64,000 bases of DNA, from NCBI RefSeq assembly GCF_010868145.1, contig NZ_JAAGUY010000004.1:1-64000 (forward strand). Direction: 5' to 3'. The position numbers and the translations under genes were made by a program. Under the pieces are notes generated by a model. That model saw only the letters and a list, made by a program, of their open reading frames with translations, was not told where the DNA came from and made no database searches. Of the stretch, positions 9,855 through 19,254 are shown one piece after another. Every line of letters begins with the position of its first letter. Within the stretch, counting starts at the first letter, position 1. Source of the DNA: Nocardia cyriacigeorgica. GTDB taxonomy: Bacteria > Actinomycetota > Actinomycetes > Mycobacteriales > Mycobacteriaceae.

Positions 9855-10673
9855 CTACTCGGCGGCCATACCCTGTTCCATCGACCGATGCTTGGCCGCA
9901 TGCAGGGCCTCGAGGAACGCCGAACGCACACCGCCGCGCTCCAGTTCGCGAAGCGCCGCCGCCGTGGTTCCGGCCGGCGAGGTGACCGCGGCGCGCAGGT
10001 CGGCGGCATGCTGACCGGATTCCTCCAGCAGCGCCGCAGAGCCGACCATGGTCTGCACGACGAGCTTGGTGGCGACATCGCGGGTCAGGCCGAGGCCGAC
10101 GCCCGCATCCACCATCGCCTCGACGACGAGGAAGAAGTACGCGGGGCCGGAACCGGATACCGCGGTCACCGCGTCCATCTGTGTCTCCGGCACCACCGCG
10201 ACCTCGCCGACGGCGCCGAGCACCTCGGAGACCAGATCCAGCTGGTCGGCCTTGGCATAGCGACCGGGCGAGACGACGCTCATGCCCTGCCCGACGAGCA
10301 TCGGAGTATTCGGCATCACCCGCACCACCGGGAAACCGGCGGGCAACTTGTTCTCCAGCCTGGCGGTGGGTACACCCGCGGCCAGCGAGACCAGCACCTG
10401 ATCACGATCGCCGCCGAGTTCGGCCTTGCCGAGGTCGGTCAGCACGGCGTCGACATCGCCCGGTTTGACCGCGATGACGAGCAGATCCGCGCCGACGGAC
10501 GCGTCGGTCACCGAATCGGTCACCCGGATACCGAACCGGTCGGCGAGCACCTCGCCGCGATCGGCATGGGTCTCCACGACCACCAGATCCTTGACGGCAC
10601 GCCCGGACTCGAGCAACCCCGCGATCAACGCCTCGCCGATCCGCCCGCCACCGATCACAGCAATTCTGGTCAT
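9855..10673 (-). CDS. proC: Pyrroline-5-carboxylate reductase
   Basis: Catalyses the last step of proline synthesis, NAD(P)H-dependent reduction of 1-pyrroline-5-carboxylate. The 272-residue protein opens with the Rossmann motif IAVIGGGRIGEAL and carries the C-terminal signature block GLTRDVATKLVVQTMVGSA. The start at 10673 places the Rossmann strand at residue 3, as in the family; the frame continues 13 codons further up without support. It is the equivalent of Rv0500. Confidence 0.95.
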   Translation of the reverse strand: MTRIAVIGGGRIGEALIAGLLESGRAVKDLVVVETHADRGEVLADRFGIRVTDSVTDASVGADLLVIAVKPGDVDAVLTDLGKAELGGDRDQVLVSLAAGVPTARLENKLPAGFPVVRVMPNTPMLVGQGMSVVSPGRYAKADQLDLVSEVLGAVGEVAVVPETQMDAVTAVSGSGPAYFFLVVEAMVDAGVGLGLTRDVATKLVVQTMVGSAALLEESGQHAADLRAAVTSPAGTTAAALRELERGGVRSAFLEALHAAKHRSMEQGMAAE

Positions 10674-10769
10674 GAGCCATAAGGCTAGACGGCCTACTGG
10701 ACGTACTGCCAATACCGCGGCCTATCGGCCGCTCGGTCGTACGAGCCGGTTACTCGACTCCTGCCACGC

Positions 10770-11660
10770 TCAGCGCGGAGTCGGCATCAGGGCGAGCTGG
10801 CGGCTCTGCGCGACAACAGAACCCGTGGAATCGATGACGAGCTGGTCTTCGTCGAACATCCGGCCACCCACTTCGTGCGTGGTGGCGATGATGCGCAGCC
10901 AACCGGGTGCGGGCCTGCGCCGCAGATACGTGGTCATCTGCACGGTCGGCGCCCAGCCGAAGCTGCCGAGGTTCGCGGGCACCGGCGGGCTCATATCGGC
11001 GGCCATCATGGCGAAGTACATGGCGACGTCCGGATCGTTCTGGTCGGCCTCGCGCGGGCGCATCCACAGCCGCAGTCGCGGCTCGCCGGTGGCGTTCGCC
11101 AGGAACCGGGCCCATTCGGAATCGATGCAGAGATCGGCACCCTGCGCGACGTGCACGATCCGGCCCATCGGCGAATCCGGGTCATACGAGACCGCGGTGG
11201 CGCCCGGCTCGGCGGGCATATCGGTGTGTGACGGGGCGTAGGCGGGCGGGGTGTCGGCGTCGTCGAGATGACCGAACGTGAACGTTGTGCGCACCATGAC
11301 CCGGCCGCCCTGGCTCAGCGTGGTGTCCAGTAGGCAGATCTGGCGGCCGACCTTGCGCACGCTCACCTCGTACTCGACCGCACCGGGCTCCGGGGCGCCC
11401 AGGAAGTCCGAGCTCGCCGCGATCGGTGCCATGTCGGTGCGCTCGGGGTCGACGGTGCGCAACCAGGTGGTCGCAGCGGCGGCCGACGAGGCGACCATGG
11501 TGCCGCCGTGCACCTTGGAGCCGATCGTCCAGATCGGATCGATGGTGCCCGCGTAGCGACCGGTGTCCTGGCCCGTCGTGGTGACTTCGGTGAGGGCACA
11601 CACCTGGCTGAAGGGGGCGGCGGTGGCCTGATCGGGGTCGGCGGTCAGCTCCGGCGTCAT
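10770..11660 (-). CDS. Acyl-CoA thioesterase-like hotdog-fold protein
   Basis: A 296-residue protein with the WTIGSKVHGGTMVASSAAAA motif typical of TesB-like tandem-hotdog thioesterases and a second hotdog half near the C-terminus. It corresponds to M. tuberculosis Rv0499. The expected activity is hydrolysis of acyl-CoA, chain length unknown. Two consecutive ATGs exist; the second (11660) has AGGAG at the better 5-nt distance. The reading frame remains open far upstream, but that stretch has no family similarity. Confidence 0.78.
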   Translation of the reverse strand: MTPELTADPDQATAAPFSQVCALTEVTTTGQDTGRYAGTIDPIWTIGSKVHGGTMVASSAAAATTWLRTVDPERTDMAPIAASSDFLGAPEPGAVEYEVSVRKVGRQICLLDTTLSQGGRVMVRTTFTFGHLDDADTPPAYAPSHTDMPAEPGATAVSYDPDSPMGRIVHVAQGADLCIDSEWARFLANATGEPRLRLWMRPREADQNDPDVAMYFAMMAADMSPPVPANLGSFGWAPTVQMTTYLRRRPAPGWLRIIATTHEVGGRMFDEDQLVIDSTGSVVAQSRQLALMPTPR

Positions 11661-11757
11661 CATCACTCCTGTCGTGCGACCTATGCGTCGTTCGTACAGC
11701 GTACAAGTCAGCACCGGCGCATCGATATTCCCGGGTGCCGGAATGCGACCCTCGCTA

Positions 11758-12726
11758 TCAGACCGATTCGCTGCGCGGCGACGTCGGTGCCGGCGCGGGG
11801 GCGAGCCCGTTGAGGTGCTCACGGGCGAAGGCCAGCGTTCGGCCGAGCATGCCCGCCCGGTCGGCGGTGGTGCGCGCGTTCTGGGTATTGATCTCGGCGA
11901 CCGCGTGGCCGGTGAATCCGGACTCCACCAGCGCAGCGCACACCTCGACGCACGGTTGTGTCCCGTCACCGGGGACCAGATGTTCGTCGTGTGCCGCACC
12001 ACGGCCGTCGGCCAGATGCAGATGTGCGAGGCCGGGGCCCATCCGCGCGGCCAGCGCGAGCGGATCTGCTCCTGCGGTCGCGGTATGCGACAGGTCGAGG
12101 GTGTAGTGCTGGAAACCGGTGTCGGTCGGGTCGTAGGACGGGCTGAACGCCGTCAATGCCAATCCGGGCCCACCGCGCCGTTCCAAGCGCTTGGCTGCTC
12201 CGCCGCGGCGTCCGAACAGGGTGTCGGCGCGCATGGGGAACATGTTCTCCACCGCGACCACCACGGAGCTGTCGGCCTCCAGTTCTGCCACCTGTTCGGG
12301 GAAACCCTCGGCGTAGCGGCGCTGCCAGCGGAACGGCGGATGCACAACCACGGTGTCGGCACCGAGCGCTTCCGCGGTACGGACACTGCGCTCCAGCTTG
12401 GCCACCGGATCCGGACCCCACACCCGCTGGGAGATGAGCAGGCACGGGGCGTGCACCGCGAGGACCGGCACCTCGTATTTGCGGACGTAGGCCTGCACCG
12501 TGGCGATGCTCTGGCTGGCCGGTTCGGCCCAGACCATCAATTCGATGCCGTCGTAACCCAATTCGGCGGCGTAGCGGAAGGCCGACTCGGTGTTCTGCGG
12601 GTACACCGAGGCCGTGGACAAACCGACGCGGATCCGTCCGCGCTCGGGCGAGGCATCGGAGTCCCCCACCGCGCCTGTGTGGCCCGGCACCACTCTGGGC
12701 TCGTCCGCCTGCCCGATATTCCCCAC
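11758..12726 (-). CDS. TIM-barrel sugar phosphate isomerase/epimerase-like protein
   Basis: An AP-endonuclease-2-type TIM barrel (322 residues), close to M. tuberculosis Rv0498: the blocks VGLSTASVYPQNTESAF, HAPCLLISQRVWG, VVHPPFRWQRRYAEGF and LDLSHTATAG are recognisable. Conserved His, Glu and Asp residues at strand ends probably bind a divalent metal. Substrate is unknown. The GTG start at 12726 is 13 nt from the end of the upstream membrane-protein gene, so it is probably cotranscribed with that gene and ppx. Confidence 0.85.
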   Translation of the reverse strand: MGNIGQADEPRVVPGHTGAVGDSDASPERGRIRVGLSTASVYPQNTESAFRYAAELGYDGIELMVWAEPASQSIATVQAYVRKYEVPVLAVHAPCLLISQRVWGPDPVAKLERSVRTAEALGADTVVVHPPFRWQRRYAEGFPEQVAELEADSSVVVAVENMFPMRADTLFGRRGGAAKRLERRGGPGLALTAFSPSYDPTDTGFQHYTLDLSHTATAGADPLALAARMGPGLAHLHLADGRGAAHDEHLVPGDGTQPCVEVCAALVESGFTGHAVAEINTQNARTTADRAGMLGRTLAFAREHLNGLAPAPAPTSPRSESV

Positions 12727-12739
12727 AGCCGCTCCCTAC

Positions 12740-14626
12740 TCAGTTCGTACTGAGAAGAAAGGCTAGCGGTCCGAGCGTCACAAAGATGCCGACGACGACA
12801 GCAATCACAGTGCTGAGGATGTCGTCGGTGCGCCGCAGTATCCGCACCAGGGCGACCAGACCGAGAATCACGACCATGGCCAGCGCGAGCGCCACCCAGG
12901 GCAGCATCTCCCACATCCGCTCGAAACCCTTGAACAGCAACATGCCCGCGACCGCCGCGCCAGCGCTCTGGCCGCCGAGGATCATCCACTGCCGTTTGTT
13001 GGCGTCGTACTCGGCCTTACGAGCACTGCGCGTGCCACGCGCGGCTGGAACGGCACCAGCGGAGGAGCTCTTGCCGAGCGTCGCGGCCTTCGCCCCGGCG
13101 AGGGTCTTCACCTTGCCGAGGGCGCCTGCCTTGCGGCGCAGCGAACTCGACGTGCGGCTCAGCGCCGCGGTGCGGCGGCCCCAGGACGATTCGGCCTCGT
13201 CCTCGTCGTCGAGCTCCTCGTCGAGCAGATCATCGTCGTCGTAGAAGTCGTCGGCCTCGTCGTGGTCGAGGTCATCGTCGGCGACCGGCGCGAAGAAGTC
13301 GGTGCGCTGATCATCGGGCTCGACGACATCGCCGCGGCCGCGGCCCTTGCGACCAGCCGCGGCCCGCTCGGCGCCGTCGCGCAGCAGATCACCTGCGACG
13401 GTTTGACCGGACACCAGCTGCTGGTCCTGACTGGCCAGCGACCACGCGGACGTCGGAATGCCACCGGTCTCGGGCCCGGAACCGGGCCGATGCCTGCGCG
13501 CAGACCACGCCGGTAGCCCGTTCTCGCCCTGCGCCTCGCGACGACGCGGCAGTTCGGGACGAGTATCGCGGACGGGTGGTTCGGGTTCGGCCTTCGGACT
13601 CGGCGCGAAACCGTTGATGGTCGGCGACCAGGCGGCGGTCGCCTGGCTCTGGTCGTCGGGAGGTTGCGGGCCGGGCGAGTAGCCGTTGACCGGCGGCGGG
13701 GTCCAGGCGGCCGTGGCAGGCCCCGGATCCTGGGAGCTCAGCGGGGCGGGCGGACCGATCTGCTCGGTGGGCTGCCACTGCGGTGCCGGTGCGGGACCGT
13801 AGCCGTTCGCCGGCGGGGTCCAGGCCGCTGGGGGTGAGCCGACCTCGGGTCGAGTGGCCCTGGCCCGAGCGGCATTGGCTTGCGCCGCGGCCTCCGCTGC
13901 CGCGGCAGCCCGGGTTTGCGCCTCAGCGGCAGCCTGCGCGTCGGCAGCGGCCTGCGCCTCGGCAGCCTCTGCCGCCCTGCGGCGAGCGGCCCGGCCGCTG
14001 ACGGAGCTGTCCCGGCCGTTGGGTGCCTCCGGCGCAGGCTGCCAGCTCCGGCGCATCGGGTCGGTCTCGTGGGTGGTGGCCGGCGCCTGCGGTTCGGCGT
14101 CGTACTCGTCGTCCGGATCGGCGCGTCTGCGACGTCGACCGGTGCGGCCCGAACCGGCGACGTCGGTGGACAGCGGCTGACCGTTGACGATGGGACCCGA
14201 GTCGGACTCCGGCGCGCTGTGGCGCGACCTGCGCCGCTCTTGTGGCTCGGTACCGGTCTCACCGGCGAGTGGGTCGAATCGGGTGATCGGACCCGACATC
14301 GGCGAATAGACCGGGTCCGGCTCGTAAGAAGCCGGTTGCGGCGCAGGGGATTCGTAGGACGGGGCCGGATAGTGCGTGGGGGCCGAAGCGGGTCCGTAGC
14401 CGTTCACGCCATACGAGGCGGGCGGTTCCGGCTCGGCCGCCTCCTCGTCCGGCGCGGAATGTGCCGAGCGACCGCCGTCGATCACCGGCAGATCGCCGGT
14501 CAGTTCGGCGACCGAGAGCCCGCGCCCGCCGCGACGGCGTCGCCCGCCACCGGACGAACCGGCGCCCTGCTGGCCGTTACGGGCCAGCAGTTCGGCGACC
14601 GATAGCTGTTTGGAATCCTCACTCAT
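12740..14626 (-). CDS. Proline/alanine-rich membrane protein (Rv0497-like)
   Basis: A 628-residue protein with three zones. The N-terminal ~430 residues are low-complexity (Pro, Gly, Gln, Ala, Arg), including an Ala/Glu/Gln helix around 230-260. An acidic Asp/Glu run (about 470-500) follows. The C-terminal ~100 residues have two or three hydrophobic segments (GAAVAGMLLFKGF, LPWVALALAMVVILGLVAL, STVIAVVVGIFVTLGPLAF). The short N-terminal KQLSVAELLARNG motif recurs near residue 40 as LSVAELTG, a possible docking repeat. Its ATG overlaps the ppx stop by 4 nt. It probably works at the membrane with Ppx; function is unknown. Confidence 0.75.
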   Translation of the reverse strand: MSEDSKQLSVAELLARNGQQGAGSSGGGRRRRGGRGLSVAELTGDLPVIDGGRSAHSAPDEEAAEPEPPASYGVNGYGPASAPTHYPAPSYESPAPQPASYEPDPVYSPMSGPITRFDPLAGETGTEPQERRRSRHSAPESDSGPIVNGQPLSTDVAGSGRTGRRRRRADPDDEYDAEPQAPATTHETDPMRRSWQPAPEAPNGRDSSVSGRAARRRAAEAAEAQAAADAQAAAEAQTRAAAAAEAAAQANAARARATRPEVGSPPAAWTPPANGYGPAPAPQWQPTEQIGPPAPLSSQDPGPATAAWTPPPVNGYSPGPQPPDDQSQATAAWSPTINGFAPSPKAEPEPPVRDTRPELPRRREAQGENGLPAWSARRHRPGSGPETGGIPTSAWSLASQDQQLVSGQTVAGDLLRDGAERAAAGRKGRGRGDVVEPDDQRTDFFAPVADDDLDHDEADDFYDDDDLLDEELDDEDEAESSWGRRTAALSRTSSSLRRKAGALGKVKTLAGAKAATLGKSSSAGAVPAARGTRSARKAEYDANKRQWMILGGQSAGAAVAGMLLFKGFERMWEMLPWVALALAMVVILGLVALVRILRRTDDILSTVIAVVVGIFVTLGPLAFLLSTN

Positions 14627-15654
14627 GAAGGCACCGTTTCGATCGGGCCCGCCGACGTGGCGCCGCCGGGTGCGGCCGCGCTGTTGCCAGAGGCCGTTCC
14701 CGGTGCGCGTGTGACAAGCGGTCCACCGTTCATATCGGTATCCAGTTTGCGCAGGATCAGTCCCTCCCGCAGCGCCCACGGACAAATTTCGATGCTATCC
14801 AGCGATAGAGCCCGCATACTCGCCTCCGCGACCAATGCACCGGCCACCAGTTGCTGGGACCGGTCCGAACTCACGCCCTCCAACTCCGCCCGGTCCGAGG
14901 CGGTCATTCTGGAGATGAAGCCGATCAGTTGACGAAGACCTGAGCTGGTGAGTGTACGTCGCACCCGCGGTCCCGCGCCCGAGGGCGCCGCACCGGTGAG
15001 GCGGGCAAGGGAACGGAACGTCTTCGAGGTGCCGACGGCCAGATCGGGTTTACCCGCATCGATCACCTGCTTGGCCGGTGCGACCAGTTCTGCATCCAGC
15101 CAATCGCGCAGCACAGCGACCCGCCGCTTGCCCGGCGGGTCCTCGTGTAACCATTCCCTGGTCAGCCGCCCCGCCCCGAGCTGCAGCGACAGTGCGATAT
15201 CGGGATCTTCGTCGCCGCCGATGGTCATTTCCAGTGAGCCACCGCCGATATCGAGATTGAGGATGCGGCCCGCGCTCCAGCCGTACCAGCGGCGGACGGC
15301 GAGGAAGGTCAGCCGGGCCTCGTCTTCGCCGGACAGCACCCGCAGATCGACGCCTGCCTCGGCCCGCACCCGCGCGAGAACCTCATCGGAATTGGTGGCG
15401 TCGCGCACCGCGGACGTGGCGAACGGCATCAGTTCGACGCACCGGGAGGTTTCGGCGATACTGGCGAACTCTTTGACCGTGGCGATCAGTTTCTCGGCGC
15501 CGGCGGGGATGAGTTTCCCCTCGTCATCCATGTTTTCCGAAAGCCGCAATGTTGCTTTCGTTGAACTCATCGGCATCGGATGGCCACCCCGATGCGCGTC
15601 CACCACCAGTAGGTGAACGGTATTGCTGCCCACATCGAGTACCCCGAGACGCAC
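14623..15654 (-). CDS. Ppx/GppA-family exopolyphosphatase
   Basis: An actin-like ATPase-fold phosphatase of 343 residues: LGVLDVGSNTVHLLVVDA at the N-terminus, the LDIGGGSLEM phosphate-binding loop near residue 147, and VGTSKTFRSLARL near 205. It corresponds to M. tuberculosis Rv0496 (Ppx1), which hydrolyses polyphosphate. The GTG at 15654 fits the family N-terminus; a methionine ten codons earlier also exists. It is coupled to the membrane-protein gene and lies close to the phosphate-responsive senX3-regX3 genes, consistent with a phosphate-starvation role. Confidence 0.9.
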   Translation of the reverse strand: MRLGVLDVGSNTVHLLVVDAHRGGHPMPMSSTKATLRLSENMDDEGKLIPAGAEKLIATVKEFASIAETSRCVELMPFATSAVRDATNSDEVLARVRAEAGVDLRVLSGEDEARLTFLAVRRWYGWSAGRILNLDIGGGSLEMTIGGDEDPDIALSLQLGAGRLTREWLHEDPPGKRRVAVLRDWLDAELVAPAKQVIDAGKPDLAVGTSKTFRSLARLTGAAPSGAGPRVRRTLTSSGLRQLIGFISRMTASDRAELEGVSSDRSQQLVAGALVAEASMRALSLDSIEICPWALREGLILRKLDTDMNGGPLVTRAPGTASGNSAAAPGGATSAGPIETVPS

Positions 15655-15790
15655 ATGAACACGGTACTCGTGACCGAGCGGCATGCCAGGAGGCGGTAGC
15701 CGAGCGGCACCCTATGACCTGGGACGCCGACCGCGGATTCGGTGGAGGCGAGCTTCAGGTCAGGCGACCGAACTGTTAGCGTCGACAGGT

Positions 15791-16672
15791 GTGACGGCAG
15801 GCGCAGCGGCAACCGGCCAGACCCGGCCGCGACCAGCGGGAAAGATGGACCCGACCCCCGAAGTCGACCTCGATTTCCCGCGTGAATGGATCGAATTCGT
15901 CGATCCGGCAAACGATGAGCATCTCATCGTCGCCGACCTCACCTGGCTGCTGTCGCGGTGGACATGCGTGTTCGGCACTCCGGCCTGTCAGGGCATCCTC
16001 GAGGACCGACCCGATGACGGCTGTTGCTCGCACGGCGCCTTCCTCGCCGACACCGACGACCGTAAGCGCCTGCAGAAGGCTGTGAAAATGCTCACACCCG
16101 AGGACTGGCAGCTGATGGATGAGGCCCGCAACGACGAGGGCAAGGTCAGCAAGAAGGGCTATCTGGAAGTCGACGACCTCGAGGACGAGCCCGCACTACG
16201 CACTCGCCGCTACGACGGCGCCTGCATCTTCCTCAACCGTCCCGGTTTCGCGGGCGGAGTGGGCTGCGCATTGCACACCATGGCGTTGCGCCGCGGCATC
16301 GAACCGCTCGAGGTCAAGCCGGATGTGTGCTGGCAGCTACCGATCCGGCGCACCCAGGACTGGGTGGACCGCCCCGACGGCGTGCAGATCCTGCGCACCG
16401 TGATCACCGAATACGACCGGCGCGGTTGGGGCCCCGGCGGCGAGGACCTGCGCTGGTATTGCTCCGGCTCTCCGGATGCCCATGTCGGTGCCCGCCCGGT
16501 CTGGCAGTCCTATGGTCCCGAGCTGACCGAACTACTCGGCAAGCCCGCCTACGACGAGCTGGCGCGGCATTGCAAGCGCCGCGCGGGGCTCGGGCTCATC
16601 GCCGTGCACCCCGCCACCGTGCACGCCGACCGGATGCGCGCCGACGCGCCGGCCACCGAACAATCCGCATAG
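15791..16672 (+). CDS. Rv0495c-like conserved cysteine-rich protein
   Basis: About 293 residues. Two Cys-rich patches stand out: [12 protein letters not shown] followed closely by DGCCSHG, and later [17 protein letters not shown] and VCWQLP. Their spacing suggests a metal or Fe-S site, which is inference. It matches the conserved protein between ppx1 and senX3-regX3 in mycobacteria. The GTG at 15791 was chosen; an ATG at 15845 just before [10 protein letters not shown] is nearly as plausible because upstream signals are weak for both. It is convergent with regX3, with only 34 nt between stops. Confidence 0.8.
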   Translation: MTAGAAATGQTRPRPAGKMDPTPEVDLDFPREWIEFVDPANDEHLIVADLTWLLSRWTCVFGTPACQGILEDRPDDGCCSHGAFLADTDDRKRLQKAVKMLTPEDWQLMDEARNDEGKVSKKGYLEVDDLEDEPALRTRRYDGACIFLNRPGFAGGVGCALHTMALRRGIEPLEVKPDVCWQLPIRRTQDWVDRPDGVQILRTVITEYDRRGWGPGGEDLRWYCSGSPDAHVGARPVWQSYGPELTELLGKPAYDELARHCKRRAGLGLIAVHPATVHADRMRADAPATEQSA

Positions 16673-16706
16673 GCCCTCGGGCTACGGCGCCGGCGAGCGG
16701 ATCCGA

Positions 16707-17396
16707 TCAGGCTTCGAGCTTGTAGCCGAGCCCGCGCACGGTCACCAAGTGCTCCGGCCGGGCCGGATCGGCTTCGATCTTCGACCGCAGCCTCTTGACG
16801 TGCACGTCGAGGGTTTTGGTGTCGCCGACGTAGTCCGCGCCCCAGACCCGGTCGATGAGCTGCCCGCGGGTCAGCACCCGGCCGGAGTTGCGCAGCAGGT
16901 ATTCGAGCAGGTCGAACTCCTTGAGCGGCAATGTGACCGGCTTGCCGTTCACCAGCACGGTGTGCCGGTCGACGTCCATCCGCACCGGCCCGGCCTCGAG
17001 CACACCGTTCTCGTTGGCGCCGTCGAGTTCGTCGCCCGCGCCACGGCGCAGCACGGCCCGGATACGGGCGATGAGCTCACGCGCCGAGTACGGCTTGGTG
17101 ACGTAGTCGTCGGCACCGAGTTCCAGCCCGACGACCTTGTCGATCTCGCTGTCGCGCGCGGTCACCATGATCACCGGCACGCCGCTGCGGGCACGCAGCT
17201 GCTTGCACACGTCGGTGCCGCTCATACCGGGCAGCATCAGGTCGAGCAGCACGATGTCGGCACCGGACCGGTCGAACTCGGCGAGCGCGGACGGGCCGTC
17301 ACCCACGACGGTGACCTCGAAACCCTCCTTCTTGAGCAGGAAGGCGAGCGGGTCGGCCAGCGACTCCTCATCCTCGACGATCAACACACTCGTCAT
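16707..17396 (-). CDS. regX3: Response regulator RegX3
   Basis: OmpR-family regulator (229 residues) of phosphate-limitation responses. The receiver domain begins [17 protein letters not shown], with phospho-acceptor Asp52 in [11 protein letters not shown] and [19 protein letters not shown] at its end. The winged-helix effector domain has [29 protein letters not shown] and ends RGLGYKLEA. The ATG overlaps the senX3 stop by 4 nt, unlike the longer repeat-filled spacer in M. tuberculosis. Confidence 0.95.
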   Translation of the reverse strand: MTSVLIVEDEESLADPLAFLLKKEGFEVTVVGDGPSALAEFDRSGADIVLLDLMLPGMSGTDVCKQLRARSGVPVIMVTARDSEIDKVVGLELGADDYVTKPYSARELIARIRAVLRRGAGDELDGANENGVLEAGPVRMDVDRHTVLVNGKPVTLPLKEFDLLEYLLRNSGRVLTRGQLIDRVWGADYVGDTKTLDVHVKRLRSKIEADPARPEHLVTVRGLGYKLEA

Positions 17397-18628
17397 CTGC
17401 GTGCCTCCACACCATTGGTTCGGCCCGGCCCCGGGGGACGCGGGCTGGTTTCCTTCTTGCTCATCACCACGCCGCCGGATTCTTCTTCTCCGTCGGCTTC
17501 GTGATGTGCCGGTATACGCAGGGTGAAAGTCGAGCCGGTGCCCAACTTGCTCCACAGCGTGATCTCACCGTTGTGGTTGGCGGCCACGTGTTTGACGATA
17601 GCCAGCCCGAGGCCGGTACCGCCGGTCGAGCGCGAGCGCGCCTTGTCCGAGCGGAAGAATCGTTCGAACACCCGCTCCTGGTCTTCCTTGGCGATACCGA
17701 TACCGCGGTCGGTGACGGCCATGGCGACGTGGTCGCCGCGCAACGAGCGGCTGACCGAGACGTGCGAGCCGGCAGGCGAGTAGGCGATGGCGTTCTCGAC
17801 CAGGTTCGACAACGCGGTGACCAGCAGTGTTTCATCGCCGAGCACCTCGAGCCCGCTGGGCCGGTCGGTGCTGACGGTAATGCCTGCGGCTTCGGCGGTG
17901 GTGCGCGAGCGGTCGACGGCATGCATGACGACGGTGTCGACGTCGACCACTTCCAGCTGCGGCAGCTTCTCCGCGCCCTGTAGCCGCGACAGCGCGATCA
18001 ATTCGGTCACCATCTTGCCGAGCCTGCGCGACTCGCCGAGGACGCGTTCGCCGAAGTGACGCACGGCGTCGGGATCGTCGGCCGATTCCAGCAGGGCCTC
18101 GGCGAGCAGGCTCATCGCACCGACGGGGGTCTTGAGTTCGTGGCTGACATTGGCCACGAAGTCGCGGCGGGTGGCCTCCATGCGGGCCTGTTCGGAGTCG
18201 TCGTCGGCGAACAGGACAGTGAAGTTGGTTTCCTCGCGCGACAGTGGCCGGGCCACCCCGCGGACCGCGATGCGGCTGCGGCCGGGCACCGGGTTCTTGG
18301 CCGTCAGATCGAATTCGGCGGACTCACCGCTGGCCAGCACCTTCTCCACCGCGGCCCAGGCCCGTTCGTCGAGCAGCCGGTTGCGGACCAGGCCGAGTTC
18401 CTCGGCGCGCGGGTTGACCAGCACCACGTCGCGGTATTCATCCACGACCGCGATACCGCTTTCCGAAGCCAGCACGATGAGGTCGAGCACCTGGGACATG
18501 GTGAGCCCCGACTCGGCCTGCCTGCGAGCGGCCTGCCTGGCATTCATATACGGGATGAGCAGCCCTCCGATGGCCAGTCCGACGACAGCCGCCAGAACTG
18601 CCAGCAGCACGGCCTGGGGAACACTCAC
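17393..18628 (-). CDS. senX3: Sensor histidine kinase SenX3
   Basis: Membrane sensor kinase partner of RegX3 (about 411 residues). There is one hydrophobic N-terminal segment ([19 protein letters not shown]), a PAS-like region with VNPRAEELG, the H-box [13 protein letters not shown] with phospho-acceptor His163, and an ATPase domain with [11 protein letters not shown] (N-box) and [12 protein letters not shown] (G-box). The GTG at 18628 places the membrane segment at the very N-terminus; a methionine 22 codons earlier is possible but would add a hydrophilic leader. Confidence 0.93.
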   Translation of the reverse strand: MSVPQAVLLAVLAAVVGLAIGGLLIPYMNARQAARRQAESGLTMSQVLDLIVLASESGIAVVDEYRDVVLVNPRAEELGLVRNRLLDERAWAAVEKVLASGESAEFDLTAKNPVPGRSRIAVRGVARPLSREETNFTVLFADDDSEQARMEATRRDFVANVSHELKTPVGAMSLLAEALLESADDPDAVRHFGERVLGESRRLGKMVTELIALSRLQGAEKLPQLEVVDVDTVVMHAVDRSRTTAEAAGITVSTDRPSGLEVLGDETLLVTALSNLVENAIAYSPAGSHVSVSRSLRGDHVAMAVTDRGIGIAKEDQERVFERFFRSDKARSRSTGGTGLGLAIVKHVAANHNGEITLWSKLGTGSTFTLRIPAHHEADGEEESGGVVMSKKETSPRPPGPGRTNGVEARR

Positions 18629-18795
18629 ACCTTGAATCGTACGGTCGCCAGGATCGCTCCCGACGGCAGGTCCGGGAAGTTTCACGCAGGTCACAGCCGC
18701 TTACAGCGACGTTAGCCAGGCGTTCACTTGCTGTTCGGCCAAAACCGCGGCGGTCTGGTCGCGGCCGTGGATCGCGGCGTGTCGTCGATCGTCGA

Positions 18796-19161
18796 TCACG
18801 ACGTGTGGTCGTGCACCGCGGCGTTGACCGCGGCACCGTGCTTGTCGACCCAGGCGCCGAGCGCATAGATGGGGCCGAGCAGATCGTGGCCCGCGTCGGT
18901 GAGGGCGTATTCCACCCGCGGCGGGGCCTGTGCGTATTCGCGGCGCTCGACCAGGGTCATGCGCTCCATCCGGCGCAGCGTCTGCGTCAGCATTTTCTGG
19001 CTGATGCCACCGATCGCCGCCCGCAGGTCGCGCGGACGCATCTGCCCGTCCCGCAGCATGTACACCACGACCGGCAACCACGAATTGCCGAAGATATCGA
19101 CGGCCATGCGCGCCGGGCAGTCCGATTCGAAATCGCCGTACGGGGCGAACTCCACCTCCAC
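18796..19161 (-). CDS. HxlR-family winged-helix regulator
   Basis: A 121-residue HxlR regulator. It has the conserved N-terminal Cys in SDCPARMAVDIFG, the DNA-binding winged helix around MRPRDLRAAIGGISQKMLTQ, and the wing LVERREYAQAPPRVEYALT. Such regulators often sense quinones, aldehydes or oxidants through that cysteine. The GTG start is at 19161. It is divergent from the NADP-reductase gene at 19255, the usual regulator-target arrangement, with a palindrome between them. Confidence 0.85.
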   Translation of the reverse strand: MEVEFAPYGDFESDCPARMAVDIFGNSWLPVVVYMLRDGQMRPRDLRAAIGGISQKMLTQTLRRMERMTLVERREYAQAPPRVEYALTDAGHDLLGPIYALGAWVDKHGAAVNAAVHDHTS

Positions 19162-19185
19162 GGCTCCAGAGTGCCATCCGGCTCG

Positions 19186-19201
19186 GGCACCCGAAGGTGC
19201 C
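19186..19201. promoter_or_regulatory. Candidate HxlR operator
   Basis: GGCACC-CGAA-GGTGCC is a perfect 6-bp inverted repeat with a 4-nt spacer, in the 93-bp gap between the divergent HxlR and reductase genes. Position and size suit a dimeric winged-helix regulator. Confidence 0.4.
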
Positions 19202-19254
19202 TATCGGAATGCCTAACGTCGGCGCAGGCAGATCTTCGAGCAAAGGGAATCGGC

